Of a DNA stretch of 64,000 bases, positions 10,473 through 19,420 are shown piece after piece; positions within the stretch are counted from its first letter, which is position 1, and each line of letters starts with the position of its first letter. The position numbers and the translations under genes were made by a program. The notes beneath the pieces are model-generated. The model was not told the origin of the DNA. It saw only the letters and a program-made list of their open reading frames with translations, and did not search any database. The DNA lies in assembly GCA_947482825.1 (NCBI GenBank), contig CANKMT010000001.1:1-64000 (forward strand). The letters are read 5' to 3'. The stretch is from Betaproteobacteria bacterium (GTDB lineage: Bacteria > Pseudomonadota > Gammaproteobacteria > Burkholderiales > SG8-39).

Positions 10473-11938
10473 ATGCAAAGCGCATCGTCTTGCCATTGGC
10501 GACGGCGGCGCTGCTGGCCGGCTGCGCGAGCGTTGGTCCGGACTACGTGAAGCCCGCGGTCGAGGTTCCCGCGGCCTACCGGGAAGACCTTGCTTGGCAG
10601 CCGGCGCGCCCGCGCGACCACCTCCCGCGCGGCAACTGGTGGTCGGCCTTCGGCGATCCGCAACTCGACGCGCTGCTCGCGCAGGTCAACGTGTCGAACC
10701 AGACGCTGCTCGCGGCCGAGGCCCAGTTCCGCCAGTCTGCGGCGCTCGCGGAAGTTGCGCGCGCCGCATGGTTCCCGACGCTTACCGCCGGGGCATCGCA
10801 GACGCGTTCGCGGCCTTCGGGCACCACCGGACCGGTGACCGGGCTCTCGACCTCCAAGCGCACGATCTATTCGACGCCGCTCAACTTCTCGTGGGAGGCC
10901 GACGTCTGGGGCCGGATCCGGCGCTCGGTCGAGGCGGGCGAGTCGACCGCGCAGGCCGGCGCCGCCGACGTCGAGAACGCGCGCCTGAGCCTGCAGGCGC
11001 AGCTTGTGCAGAATTACTTCCTCTTGCGCGCTATCGACTCGCAAAAGCGCCTGATCGAGAGCACGGTAGCGGCCTATGCGAAGTCGCTCGAGCTCACCAA
11101 CAACCGTTACAAGACCGGCGTGGTGGCGCGCATCGACGTCTCCCAGGCCGAGGCCCAATTGAAATCGACGCAGGCGCAGTTGCTCGACCTCGGCGTGCAG
11201 CGCTCGCAACTGGAGCATGCGATCGCCGTCCTCACCGGCCGCGCGCCTGCCGGGTTCGTGATCGCGCCATCCGATTCTGCGATCCGGCCGCCGTCGCCGC
11301 CGCTCGCAGTGCCCGCGGACCTGCTCGAGCGCCGGCCCGACATCGCGGCCGCAGAGCGCAGGGTCGCCGCCGCCAACGCGCAGATCGGTGTGGCCGCGGC
11401 GGCCTGGTTCCCGGCCGCCACGCTGAGCGCGAGCTACGGGTTCCAGACCGCAACCGCGGCGCAGTGGTTCACGCTGCCGAGCCGCTTCTGGTCGATCGGA
11501 CCCGCGCTCGCGCTCACGGTGCTCGATGGAGGGCGCAGGCGCGCGGTGAGCGACCAGGCGATGGCCGCTTACGACGCAAGCGTGGCGAACTACCGCCAGG
11601 CCGTGCTCACCGGGTTCCAGGAGGTGGAGGACAACCTTGCCGCCTTGCGCATCCTCGAGGAAGAGGCGCGCGTGCAGGCCGAGGCTGCGGCCGCCGCGCA
11701 GCAATCACTCGAATACGCGCTCAACCAGTACAAGGCCGGCATCACGACCTACCTGCAAGTGGTGTCCGCGCAGGCCACCGCGCTCTCGGCGCAACGCACT
11801 TCGGCCGACATCCTCGCGCGGCGCATGACGGCGAGCGTGCAACTGGTCAAGGCGCTTGGCGGCGGATGGGAGGCGTCCGCGCTGCCGGCCGGCAAGGACC
11901 TCGGCGGGCGCAGCGGGAAGCCGGTTCCGGCGCAGTGA
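10469..11938 (+). CDS. Outer-membrane efflux lipoprotein, OprM/NodT family
   Basis: The 489-residue protein has a lipoprotein signal ([12 protein letters not shown], lipidated Cys19) followed by [11 protein letters not shown], the typical start of NodT-family channels, and two repeats of the outer-membrane efflux domain. It forms the trimeric exit duct for the MdtABC-like pump. The start overlaps the mdtC stop by ATGA. The longer frame starting at 9929 lies in the mdtC gene and is rejected. Confidence 0.9.
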   Translation: MNAKRIVLPLATAALLAGCASVGPDYVKPAVEVPAAYREDLAWQPARPRDHLPRGNWWSAFGDPQLDALLAQVNVSNQTLLAAEAQFRQSAALAEVARAAWFPTLTAGASQTRSRPSGTTGPVTGLSTSKRTIYSTPLNFSWEADVWGRIRRSVEAGESTAQAGAADVENARLSLQAQLVQNYFLLRAIDSQKRLIESTVAAYAKSLELTNNRYKTGVVARIDVSQAEAQLKSTQAQLLDLGVQRSQLEHAIAVLTGRAPAGFVIAPSDSAIRPPSPPLAVPADLLERRPDIAAAERRVAAANAQIGVAAAAWFPAATLSASYGFQTATAAQWFTLPSRFWSIGPALALTVLDGGRRRAVSDQAMAAYDASVANYRQAVLTGFQEVEDNLAALRILEEEARVQAEAAAAAQQSLEYALNQYKAGITTYLQVVSAQATALSAQRTSADILARRMTASVQLVKALGGGWEASALPAGKDLGGRSGKPVPAQ

Positions 11939-12003
11939 TCGAAAGTGGATTCCGGGCGGGTCGGCAAAGGTACAGGGTTGTCCAACGCGGCGCGCCGCCC
12001 GCG

Positions 12004-12573
12004 CTACACCCACACCTGCAGCACGTACTCGAACGCCGCCTGCGCGTTGGTCATGTCCACGCGCTGCATCTTGATGCGGTAGCCGTTCGGCGTCTTCTTC
12101 AACTGGTGGACGTAGCTGCCGGCGAAATGGCGCACGGTGTCGCGCCGCAGTTCCAACATGTGGAAGCGTGAGCGCACCACCACGTCGCCGTTGGGCGACT
12201 CCTTTTCGACGATGACGTTGCCCACCACGTGGTTGGTGCCCCACAGCGGCCGCTGCGACCACGCGTCCGGGTGCAGGACCCGGTTCATCCTCACGGTCAT
12301 CAGGTTCTTGTCCTCGGCGAAAATCGACGGGATGCCGTCCCAGTGCCGGTCGGCCGGGTCGGCCGGCATCCAGTAGACGCCTTCGTCAGTGAAGAGATCG
12401 ATGTAGTCCTGCCAGCGCTTGGCATCGAGCACTTCGGCTTGCTTGTAGAGGAATTGCTCGACCGCGTGCTGGGTCGCGTAGTTGCCGGCCTTGTACGCAG
12501 GCAATGAAACCTTGCGCGCCGCGGTCTTCTTGACCGCTTTCTTCACCACTTTCCTGACTGCTTTCTTCGCCAT
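12004..12573 (-). CDS. Aromatic-ring-hydroxylating dioxygenase, beta (small) subunit
   Basis: The 189-residue product has the SnoaL-like small-subunit fold signature (YATQHAVEQFLYKQAEVLD, DLFTDEGVYWMPADP, HVVGNVIVE, RSRFHMLELRRD). Small subunits are structural partners of the Rieske alpha subunit. ATG at 12573 is chosen because AGGAG overlaps the alpha-subunit stop just upstream. The first ~22 residues are an unusual Lys/Ala/Val repeat (AKKAVRKVVKKAVKKTAARK) not normally present in the family. It follows the alpha subunit on the same strand. Confidence 0.82.
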   Translation of the reverse strand: MAKKAVRKVVKKAVKKTAARKVSLPAYKAGNYATQHAVEQFLYKQAEVLDAKRWQDYIDLFTDEGVYWMPADPADRHWDGIPSIFAEDKNLMTVRMNRVLHPDAWSQRPLWGTNHVVGNVIVEKESPNGDVVVRSRFHMLELRRDTVRHFAGSYVHQLKKTPNGYRIKMQRVDMTNAQAAFEYVLQVWV

Positions 12574-12581
12574 GTCGGCTC

Positions 12582-13901
12582 CTATGCCCGGGCCATGAAC
12601 TCGGACCACGCTTTCATCTGGTTTCGCATCGGGGCTTCCGAGGTGCCCATGCCTTCGCCGGTCTCAAGCACGCCGTCTTTCTCGATGTCGCGCCCGTAGT
12701 GGCGCGCGAAGCTGACCCAGTCGCCGCCGTCCGACCCGAGGCCCGTCTGGATCTTCCAGAAATTCTCGAGGTCGTCCGCGTTGATCAGCGTGGCGGGGGA
12801 GTTGACGAGGTTGTAGTACGCAAGCGCCCGGCGGTAGATCGGCTCGGGCGCGCCCTTGAGGCGGAAGTGCCATATCTCGGTGAGCGTCTTGTTCACGCCG
12901 AGCGGCCGCACCGCGCGCAACTGCTGCAGCGGCGACTGCACCGACAGGCCCGGGTAGATCAGCACGTGGTGGATGTTGGTCGAGAGGATCTCCTCCTTCC
13001 TTTTCTCGCCGTAGGCCTTCACCAGCGTCTTCTCGTAGGCGAGGGTGTCCGGGTCCTGCGGGCGCAGGCCCATGTAGCCCGCGAGGATGCAGTGGCCGTG
13101 GGGGTAGTTGAGGGTCTGGAAGTTGTCCCACTTGTCGATCGTTACCGTCGAGAATGCCGAGAGCATGTGGTAGGCGAGCGGGGCGTGGCCGGTCTTCTTC
13201 TCGATCTGCACTTCCACGTCGCGCGCGGCCCGCCCGGTTGACTGGTGCGTCACCGAAGGGTGCAGCGCGTCGAGCTGGTTCTCGAGGAAGATCTTCCAGT
13301 TGGAGTTCTGGATCACGCGAAAGCAGTTCGGCACCACCTCGACCTCGCCTTCGGGCGCGCGATCGCAGATGTCGTCGAACGCGATTTTGGAGGGCCCCAG
13401 GAATTCCACGAGCGAGGGGCCGTCGGCAACAAGGCTCGCGAAGACGAAGCCGCGGTAGTTCGCCACGCGCGCGGCCTGCTTCATGTTGCAGTCCGGGTTG
13501 TCGCGGTTCCAGCGCGTGCCCTGGTAGCCGGATTCCATCATCGGGATGTTCTTGAGTTTGCCGTCGTGGTTGAAGGTCCACGCGTGGTACGAGCAGCGGA
13601 AGAATTCCCCGGTGTTGCCATGGCGGTCGCCGCAGATCATCGCGCCTCGGTGGGGGCATCGGTTGTAGAGCACGTTCACTTTGCCATCCGCCCCCCTCAC
13701 CATCACCATCGGCTGGCGGCCGATCTGCACGGTGTAGTAATCGCCGGGCTTCTTCACTTGTGTCTCGTGCCCGCAGTAGATCCAGACGCGCTCGTGGATG
13801 CGCTCCATCTCGAGCTCGAACAGCTGTTCGTCGGTGTAGACCGACTTGTGCACGCGGTCGGGTTCGACGAGCTTGGAAATGGGCGGGTTGCGGTCGGGCA
13901 T
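12582..13901 (-). CDS. Rieske aromatic-ring-hydroxylating dioxygenase, alpha subunit
   Basis: The 439-residue protein has a Rieske centre with C82, H84, C103 and H106 (CPHRGAM and CSYHAW) and a mononuclear iron site D211, H214 and H219 in NQLDALHPSVTH. It inserts both atoms of oxygen into an aromatic ring using electrons from a reductase and ferredoxin. ATG at 13901 gives the usual length; the longer frame overlaps the MarR gene. The beta subunit follows after 8 bases. No ferredoxin or reductase gene of the classical type is adjacent. The substrate is not predictable. Confidence 0.88.
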   Translation of the reverse strand: MPDRNPPISKLVEPDRVHKSVYTDEQLFELEMERIHERVWIYCGHETQVKKPGDYYTVQIGRQPMVMVRGADGKVNVLYNRCPHRGAMICGDRHGNTGEFFRCSYHAWTFNHDGKLKNIPMMESGYQGTRWNRDNPDCNMKQAARVANYRGFVFASLVADGPSLVEFLGPSKIAFDDICDRAPEGEVEVVPNCFRVIQNSNWKIFLENQLDALHPSVTHQSTGRAARDVEVQIEKKTGHAPLAYHMLSAFSTVTIDKWDNFQTLNYPHGHCILAGYMGLRPQDPDTLAYEKTLVKAYGEKRKEEILSTNIHHVLIYPGLSVQSPLQQLRAVRPLGVNKTLTEIWHFRLKGAPEPIYRRALAYYNLVNSPATLINADDLENFWKIQTGLGSDGGDWVSFARHYGRDIEKDGVLETGEGMGTSEAPMRNQMKAWSEFMARA

Positions 13902-13932
13902 GGGGGCCTCCGGGGTTCGAATAGATGCGGGG

Positions 13933-14400
13933 TCAGGGATTTGGCGCAGGGCGCGACATTGAACCGCGCCCTGCATCGAGGTTGTGGTGCATGCGTTCGA
14001 GCGTCCAGCGCAGCAGGTCGGCGGCGCCCTCCGGCAGGCCGGCGAGCGCCGCGCGGTTGAGGTCCTCCACCGCAGGCCAGATGCGCGCAAACAGCTTCTC
14101 GCCGTCTGCGGTGGGCGCAAGGCGAGTCACGCGCATGTCCTCGGCATCCGACAGCCGCGTTAGCCAGCCCGCCTCCTGCATGCGGTCGACCGTGCGCGTG
14201 AGCGTGGAGCGGTCGATCGACGCGAGCTCGGCCAGTTCGCTCATCGAGCAGCGCTGGCGCGCGTGCAGCGAAGCGAGCACTCGCCATTCCGGGGCGCGCA
14301 GTCCGTGGCCGTCCAGCGCCTCGGCCAGGCGCCGGTCGCGGCCGGCGATCACCTGGGTCAGCCAGAAGAAAACGTGCTTCTCGAGCGCGAAGGCAGCCAT
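13933..14400 (-). CDS. MarR-family transcriptional regulator
   Basis: The 155-residue protein has a winged helix-turn-helix with CSMSELAELASIDRSTLTRTVDRMQEAGWLTRLSDAEDMRVTRLAPT, matching MarR proteins in order and length. Such dimers usually repress neighbouring aromatic-compound genes until a phenolic ligand binds. It lies 31 bases upstream of the dioxygenase alpha gene on the same strand and is divergent from the fused flavoprotein, so either could be its target. A palindrome TTGCATTTGCAA lies 24 bases before its start. Confidence 0.85.
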   Translation of the reverse strand: MAAFALEKHVFFWLTQVIAGRDRRLAEALDGHGLRAPEWRVLASLHARQRCSMSELAELASIDRSTLTRTVDRMQEAGWLTRLSDAEDMRVTRLAPTADGEKLFARIWPAVEDLNRAALAGLPEGAADLLRWTLERMHHNLDAGRGSMSRPAPNP

Positions 14401-14423
14401 CCGTTCACGCTATCGTGCATTTG

Positions 14424-14435
14424 TTGCATTTGCAA
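14424..14435. promoter_or_regulatory. Candidate MarR operator
   Basis: TTGCATTTGCAA is a perfect 12-base palindrome (TTGCA, two bases, TGCAA) in the divergent gap between the MarR gene and the fused flavoprotein. Its position 24 bases ahead of the regulator suits autoregulation. Confidence 0.45.
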
Positions 14436-14542
14436 GCGACTGGACTCCCCGGGAGTGATGCGCTGCACAAGCCAAGAGGGAACAGGAATGCGGATCACGA
14501 GGCAGTTTTGTTACCAAGGTCCAGCGCCCGGAGGGGACGAAA

Positions 14543-17500
14543 TTGGTCGCGGTTGCACATAATCAGGGCGAGGCGAAACAGGCTGCCGGTGCGCTTGCTT
14601 CGGTGCGCCGCACACCGCACCATCGAACCGTGCCGCCGCCCGCCACCTTGCCCGACCCGCCCGATCCACGAACCGAAGGGCTGCGCCTCCGGCGCGCCGG
14701 GCTCGAGCCGCGCGGCGCGCCGGTCGAGATCTTCGTCGATGGCCGCCCGACCCCGGCCCTGGAAGGCGAAACCGTCGCCGCGGCGCTGACCGCTGCCGGC
14801 CAGCTCGCCTTGAGGGATCACGCCGCGGGGGGCGAGCGCGGCCTGTACTGCGGCATGGGCGTGTGCTTCGACTGCCGGGTCAGCATCGACGGGCGTTCCG
14901 GCGAGCGCGCCTGCCTCGCGCTCGTGCGGCCGGGCCTCAGGATCCTGACCGGCGCACAGGCTGATGCGCGCAATGCACCGCCGCGTCCGGAACCTGCAAT
15001 GCATGAAGAGCGCGTCCAGGTCCTCGTGATCGGCGCCGGCCCCGCGGGGCTTGCTGCCGCCGAAATTGCCGCGGAGTGCGGCTTGAGTGTCCTCGTGCTC
15101 GATGAGCGTCCTGCGCCCGGCGGGCAGTACTTCAAGCCCGTGGCTTCGAGCCACAGGGTTGACGGCGGCGTTCCCGGCGCGCGCCAACCCGACCGGCAAT
15201 TCGACCAAGGCGCCAAGTTGGTCGAGCGCGTGCGCGCATTGGGCGTGCGCATCGTCTCGAACTGCACGGTCTGGGACGCGGAGGCCGGGGCCGAAGGCGG
15301 TGCGGTTGTGCGGTCCCTGCAAGACGGCGCACCGCTGCAGGTCGAGGCCGACGCGCTTGTCGTCGCTACCGGAGCCTATGAACGGTCCTGGCCGGTGCCG
15401 GGCTGGACCTTGCCCGGCGTGATGACGACCGGCGCCGCGCAGACCCTCGCGCGCTCCTACCAGGTTGCGCCGGGTCGCAGGGTCCTCGTCGCCGGCAATG
15501 GCCCGTTGAACCTCCAGGTCGCCGCCGACCTGGCGCGCAACGGCGTGAAGGTCGTCGCTGTGGCCGAGGCCGCCTGTGCACCGTGGCGCGCATCGCCCGC
15601 AGACCTTATCAGACTTGCGCGCGCCCGCATCGACCTGCTTCGCGATGGCCTGGCCTACATTAGAACCCTGCGCGCTCACGGCGTGCCGATCCACTTCCGC
15701 CATGTGCTCGCTCGCGTGGAGGGCGCCGCCCGGGCCGAGCGGGCCGTGCTCGTGCGCATCGGCGAGGACGGGGCCCCGATCCCTGGCAGCGAATCGACCC
15801 ATGAGATCGACGCCGTATGCACCGGCTATGGCTTCGCCCCCTCGGCGGAACTCACGCGATTGCTGGGCTGCCGCCATGAACCGGATGCGCGAAATGCGCT
15901 CGCGCCAGTGCGCGATGCCGATTGCCGCACCACACTCGCGCGCATCTACGTTGCAGGTGACGCAGGCGGCCCCCGGGGCGCGCACGCCGCGCTTGCACAG
16001 GGCCGCATCGCCGGACTCGCGGCAGTGCGCGATATGGGCATCGTTCGGGAGGAACACGCGGTGCAAAAGCAGGCAGCGCACGCTGCGTTGGCGCGCGAGA
16101 CCGCCTTCCAGCGAAGCTTGTGGAGCGTATTCGCCGCGCCGGATTGCGCTCACCGGCTCGCCGACGACCGAACTCTCGTTTGCCGTTGCGAGAGCGTCAC
16201 CTTCGGCAGCGTGCGCGCCGAGATCGCGCGGGGCGCGGCCAACCTCGGCGAGATCAAGCGGTCGACACGCTGCGGCATGGGCCATTGCCAAGGGCGCTAT
16301 TGTTCGCTGACTGTCGCGAGCCTTCTGGCAGCGGCAGGCGCCGCGATCCCGCAGGAGAAAACCTACTTTCGCGTGCAGGCGCCGCTGCGCCCGGTACCGA
16401 TGGACGCGATCGCCCGCACCCAGCCGGACATCAGCGCTTTCGCCGCGCTCGAAGAGCCTGCAGCCATCGCGCCGGCAGATCGGGGCGAAATCGTCGCCGA
16501 GGTCGATACGCTGGTCATCGGCGGGGGCATCGTCGGACTTTGCACTGCGCGCGAGCTGGCGCGCGCAGGACAGGACGTCGCGGTGCTCGAGCGCAATGCG
16601 CCGCACGCCGAGGCTTCGGGCACGAATGCCGGCAGCCTGCATGTGCAGTTCCAGACCTTCGGATTCCAGGACCTGGGCGATGCGGCTGCGGTGCGCGCGC
16701 CGGTCTCGACGCTCGCGCTGCAGCGCGATTCGGTGCACCTGTGGGACGAGTTCGCCAATGAGACCGATGCGGACATCGAGGTCGCGATCGACGGCGGCCT
16801 CACGGTGGCCGACGATGCTGCAAGCCTCGCACACCTGCGGCGCAAGGTGGCGCTGGAGCGCGGGGCCGGCCTGCAGATCGAGATGCTCACCGGCGAAGAG
16901 GCGCGCTCGCTCGCACCTTACCTTTCGAACGAAGTCGTGGCAGCGTCGCTGTCGCGCGACGAGGGCAAGATCAACCCGATGAAAGCGGCGCCTGCAGTTC
17001 TTGCAGCCGCGCTCGCGGCCGGGGCGCGCGTGCATTCGCACACGCGTATGGTGTCGATCTCCGGCGCGAACGGCAACTTCGAAGTGCGCACCGATCGCGG
17101 GGTTTTCAAGGCGCGGCGCATCGTCAACGCGGCCGGCGCGTGGGCGGGCGCCGTGGCGGCGCTGGCCGGCGACTCATTGCCGGTGCGGCCGAACCCGATC
17201 CAGATGCTGGTGAGCGAGCCGATGCCGCCGGTCATCCCCTATCACCTCGCGCACGCGACACGGCGATTGACGCTCAAGCAGGCGGCCAGCGGCAACCTCA
17301 TCATCGGCGGCGGCTGGCGCGCGCACTACGATGCCGGTTCGCGAAGCCTGCGGCCCTCGTTGCAAGGCATTTCCGGCAATCTCGCGGTCGTTCTGCGCAT
17401 GCTGCCGGGCCTGGGGTCGCTCCACGTGATCCGTTCATGGACCGGCACGGCCTTTGTGACGCAGCCGGCGATCGGCGAATCGGCCCGCGTGCCGGGCCTC

Positions 17501-17647
17501 TTTCATGCAGTCGCACAGAACGGCATGACGCTCGGTCCGGCCATCGGGCGCCTGTGCGCGGACCTCGTGCTCGGCCGCACTCCGCGGCGCGACCCGAAAC
17601 CCTATTCGCCAGCGCGGTTTTCGTCTGGGCCGGGCGACGGCCGATAG
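14543..17647 (+). CDS. Four-part fused flavoprotein: 2Fe-2S, FAD oxidoreductase, BFD and DAO domains
   Basis: The 1034-residue protein joins parts that are separate subunits in hydrogen cyanide synthase HcnABC and opine/proline-type dehydrogenases. Residues ~55-135 form an HcnA-like 2Fe-2S domain (C103, C108, C111, C124). Residues ~153-500 form an HcnB-like FAD domain (IGAGPAG at 163-169). A BFD-type 2Fe-2S domain has C547, C549, C577 and C582. Residues ~650-1030 form a DAO/HcnC-like amine-oxidising FAD domain (VIGGGIVG at 658-665). It probably oxidises an amine or imino acid. The TTG start has GGAGGGG 6 bases upstream; downstream GTG codons are alternatives. Confidence 0.82.
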   Translation: MVAVAHNQGEAKQAAGALASVRRTPHHRTVPPPATLPDPPDPRTEGLRLRRAGLEPRGAPVEIFVDGRPTPALEGETVAAALTAAGQLALRDHAAGGERGLYCGMGVCFDCRVSIDGRSGERACLALVRPGLRILTGAQADARNAPPRPEPAMHEERVQVLVIGAGPAGLAAAEIAAECGLSVLVLDERPAPGGQYFKPVASSHRVDGGVPGARQPDRQFDQGAKLVERVRALGVRIVSNCTVWDAEAGAEGGAVVRSLQDGAPLQVEADALVVATGAYERSWPVPGWTLPGVMTTGAAQTLARSYQVAPGRRVLVAGNGPLNLQVAADLARNGVKVVAVAEAACAPWRASPADLIRLARARIDLLRDGLAYIRTLRAHGVPIHFRHVLARVEGAARAERAVLVRIGEDGAPIPGSESTHEIDAVCTGYGFAPSAELTRLLGCRHEPDARNALAPVRDADCRTTLARIYVAGDAGGPRGAHAALAQGRIAGLAAVRDMGIVREEHAVQKQAAHAALARETAFQRSLWSVFAAPDCAHRLADDRTLVCRCESVTFGSVRAEIARGAANLGEIKRSTRCGMGHCQGRYCSLTVASLLAAAGAAIPQEKTYFRVQAPLRPVPMDAIARTQPDISAFAALEEPAAIAPADRGEIVAEVDTLVIGGGIVGLCTARELARAGQDVAVLERNAPHAEASGTNAGSLHVQFQTFGFQDLGDAAAVRAPVSTLALQRDSVHLWDEFANETDADIEVAIDGGLTVADDAASLAHLRRKVALERGAGLQIEMLTGEEARSLAPYLSNEVVAASLSRDEGKINPMKAAPAVLAAALAAGARVHSHTRMVSISGANGNFEVRTDRGVFKARRIVNAAGAWAGAVAALAGDSLPVRPNPIQMLVSEPMPPVIPYHLAHATRRLTLKQAASGNLIIGGGWRAHYDAGSRSLRPSLQGISGNLAVVLRMLPGLGSLHVIRSWTGTAFVTQPAIGESARVPGLFHAVAQNGMTLGPAIGRLCADLVLGRTPRRDPKPYSPARFSSGPGDGR

Positions 17648-17715
17648 GAACGGAAGGGGAAATAAAATCCCCCCAGGGATCCGGTTTGGTTCGCGCTGGG
17701 TTTCGGCCTGTGTGC

Positions 17716-18561
17716 CTACGCGCTCTGCACGCGGTTTCTTTGCTCGCCCAGGCCCTCGATCCCCAGCACCACTTCGTCCCCCGGCCGCAAGAACCGCGGC
17801 GGGGTCTGGCGCCAGCCGGTGCCGGGCGGCGTTCCCATGATCACCAGGTCCCCGGGCAGCAACCGCATGAACTGCGAAATGTAGGACACGACGTACTCGA
17901 CGGAAAAGATCATGTCGCTCGTATTCGACTCCTGGTAGCGCGTGCCGTTCACGCTGAGCCAGAGGTCGAGTCGATTGGGATTGTCTACCTCATCACTTGT
18001 CACGAGCCACGGCCCGCACGGGCCGAACCCATCGGCGCTCTTGCCCTTGCACCACTCCCCGCCGCGCTCGTTTTGCCAGTGCCGCTCCGACAAATCGTTG
18101 AAGACGCAGTATCCCAGGATGTACTGGCCGACGTCCTCGACCGGGACGCGACTCGCTTCTTTTGCGATCGCGACGCCCAGTTCGACTTCCCAGTCGAGCT
18201 TGTCCGCGCCCGGCGGCAGGCGGATCGGATCGCCGGGGCCTGCGAGACAGGTCGCGGACTTGATGAAAAGCAGCGGTTCGGCGGGCGTGGCCATCTTCGC
18301 GCGGCGCACGCCTTCGCGGTAGTTCATGCCGACGCCGACGACCTTGGAGACCGAAGCAAGCGGGACGCCGAACCGCGTGCGTGAATTCACCTGCGATGCA
18401 GGAGCCCCTACGAGTGCCCGTTCCAGGGTCCGGCGCCAGTCGCCGGTGAAAAAGGCAGGCGAGAAGTCCTCGATCCGCCCGTAGAGGTCGCGCAACAACC
18501 CATCGGCATCAATGACCCCCGGCCTCTCGTGGCCCGGCGGCCCGACGCGCACGAGCTTCAT
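17716..18561 (-). CDS. Fumarylacetoacetate hydrolase family protein
   Basis: The 281-residue protein has the FAH C-terminal fold: VVGVGMNYREG, KLDWEVELGVAIAKEASRV with metal-binding acidic residues, GYCVFNDLSER and LLPGDLVIMGTPPGTGW. Members hydrolyse or decarboxylate C-C bonds of dicarbonyl intermediates late in aromatic degradation. It is the last gene of a four-gene operon; its ATG directly abuts the stop of the TauD-like gene (TAGATG), implying coupled translation. The exact substrate is unknown. Confidence 0.85.
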   Translation of the reverse strand: MKLVRVGPPGHERPGVIDADGLLRDLYGRIEDFSPAFFTGDWRRTLERALVGAPASQVNSRTRFGVPLASVSKVVGVGMNYREGVRRAKMATPAEPLLFIKSATCLAGPGDPIRLPPGADKLDWEVELGVAIAKEASRVPVEDVGQYILGYCVFNDLSERHWQNERGGEWCKGKSADGFGPCGPWLVTSDEVDNPNRLDLWLSVNGTRYQESNTSDMIFSVEYVVSYISQFMRLLPGDLVIMGTPPGTGWRQTPPRFLRPGDEVVLGIEGLGEQRNRVQSA

Positions 18562-19407
18562 CTAGAACGGCGCATCGCCCGCCGTCATCGAACGGTGCAT
18601 TCGCCGGGTGTAGCGCACATCGTCGTAAGGCGTGGCCTTGTGCATCGTGGCGCGGTTGTCCCAGAAGATGAGGTCGCCCGCCTGCCAGCGATGCCGGTAG
18701 ACGAAGCGGTCCTCGGTCGCATGCGAAACCAGTTCGGCCAGGAACACCTGGGATTCAGGGATGTCCATGCCGACGAAGTTCTTGATGATGTATTCGCTCA
18801 CGTACAGCGCGCGGCGCCCGGTGACCGGGTGTAGCCGGACCAGAGGCTGCTCGACATCCCTGACGCGATCGAGCTGTTCCTCGGTAAGCGGCGCGGCGTC
18901 TGGATACTTGATCGCGCGCATGTAGTTGTAGCTGTGGATCGCGCGCAGGCCATCGACCCGCTTCTTTTGCCTGGCGTCGAGCGCGTCATAGGCTGCCGTC
19001 AGCGAGCAGAAGAACGTGTCGCCGCCCTCGGGCGGGATCTCGACTCCGAGCAGCATCGTCATGTCGCAAGGTTTGGGGAAATAGGTGAGATCCGTATGCC
19101 AATGCCAACCGACCTTGTGCGCGCCCATCGGTTTGCCTCCCTCCACCGCGTTCGTCAGGATCATGACGCCGGGGTGCTCGGGAAACGTGTGCTCCTTGAG
19201 GACGTGGTACTCGAGTTCGCGGAAACGCAGCGTGAACTTCTCCTGATCGGCCGGGGACAGGTCCTGGTTGCGCACCAGGACCAGCGAATTCTTTTCCCAG
19301 GCCGAGCGCACCTCCAGGAATTCTTCATCCGACAGGTCGGGGCCGATGCGGCAGTCGAGGATCTCGACGCCGAACTCCGGGTGCAGCGGTCGGGTCTTGA
19401 GACTCAT
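18562..19407 (-). CDS. TauD/TfdA-family Fe(II)/2-oxoglutarate dioxygenase
   Basis: The 281-residue protein has the facial triad start H104-T105-D106 in GWHWHTDLTYF, a distal histidine in RATMHKATPYDDVRYTRR and the 2-oxoglutarate-binding arginine nearby. These enzymes hydroxylate substrates such as taurine or chlorophenoxyacetate, releasing a heteroatom group. GGAG lies 8 bases before the ATG. It sits between a Bug receptor and an FAH hydrolase in one operon, so it probably attacks the compound that the receptor binds. Confidence 0.88.
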   Translation of the reverse strand: MSLKTRPLHPEFGVEILDCRIGPDLSDEEFLEVRSAWEKNSLVLVRNQDLSPADQEKFTLRFRELEYHVLKEHTFPEHPGVMILTNAVEGGKPMGAHKVGWHWHTDLTYFPKPCDMTMLLGVEIPPEGGDTFFCSLTAAYDALDARQKKRVDGLRAIHSYNYMRAIKYPDAAPLTEEQLDRVRDVEQPLVRLHPVTGRRALYVSEYIIKNFVGMDIPESQVFLAELVSHATEDRFVYRHRWQAGDLIFWDNRATMHKATPYDDVRYTRRMHRSMTAGDAPF

Positions 19408-19420
19408 GCCCGGTCTCCTT

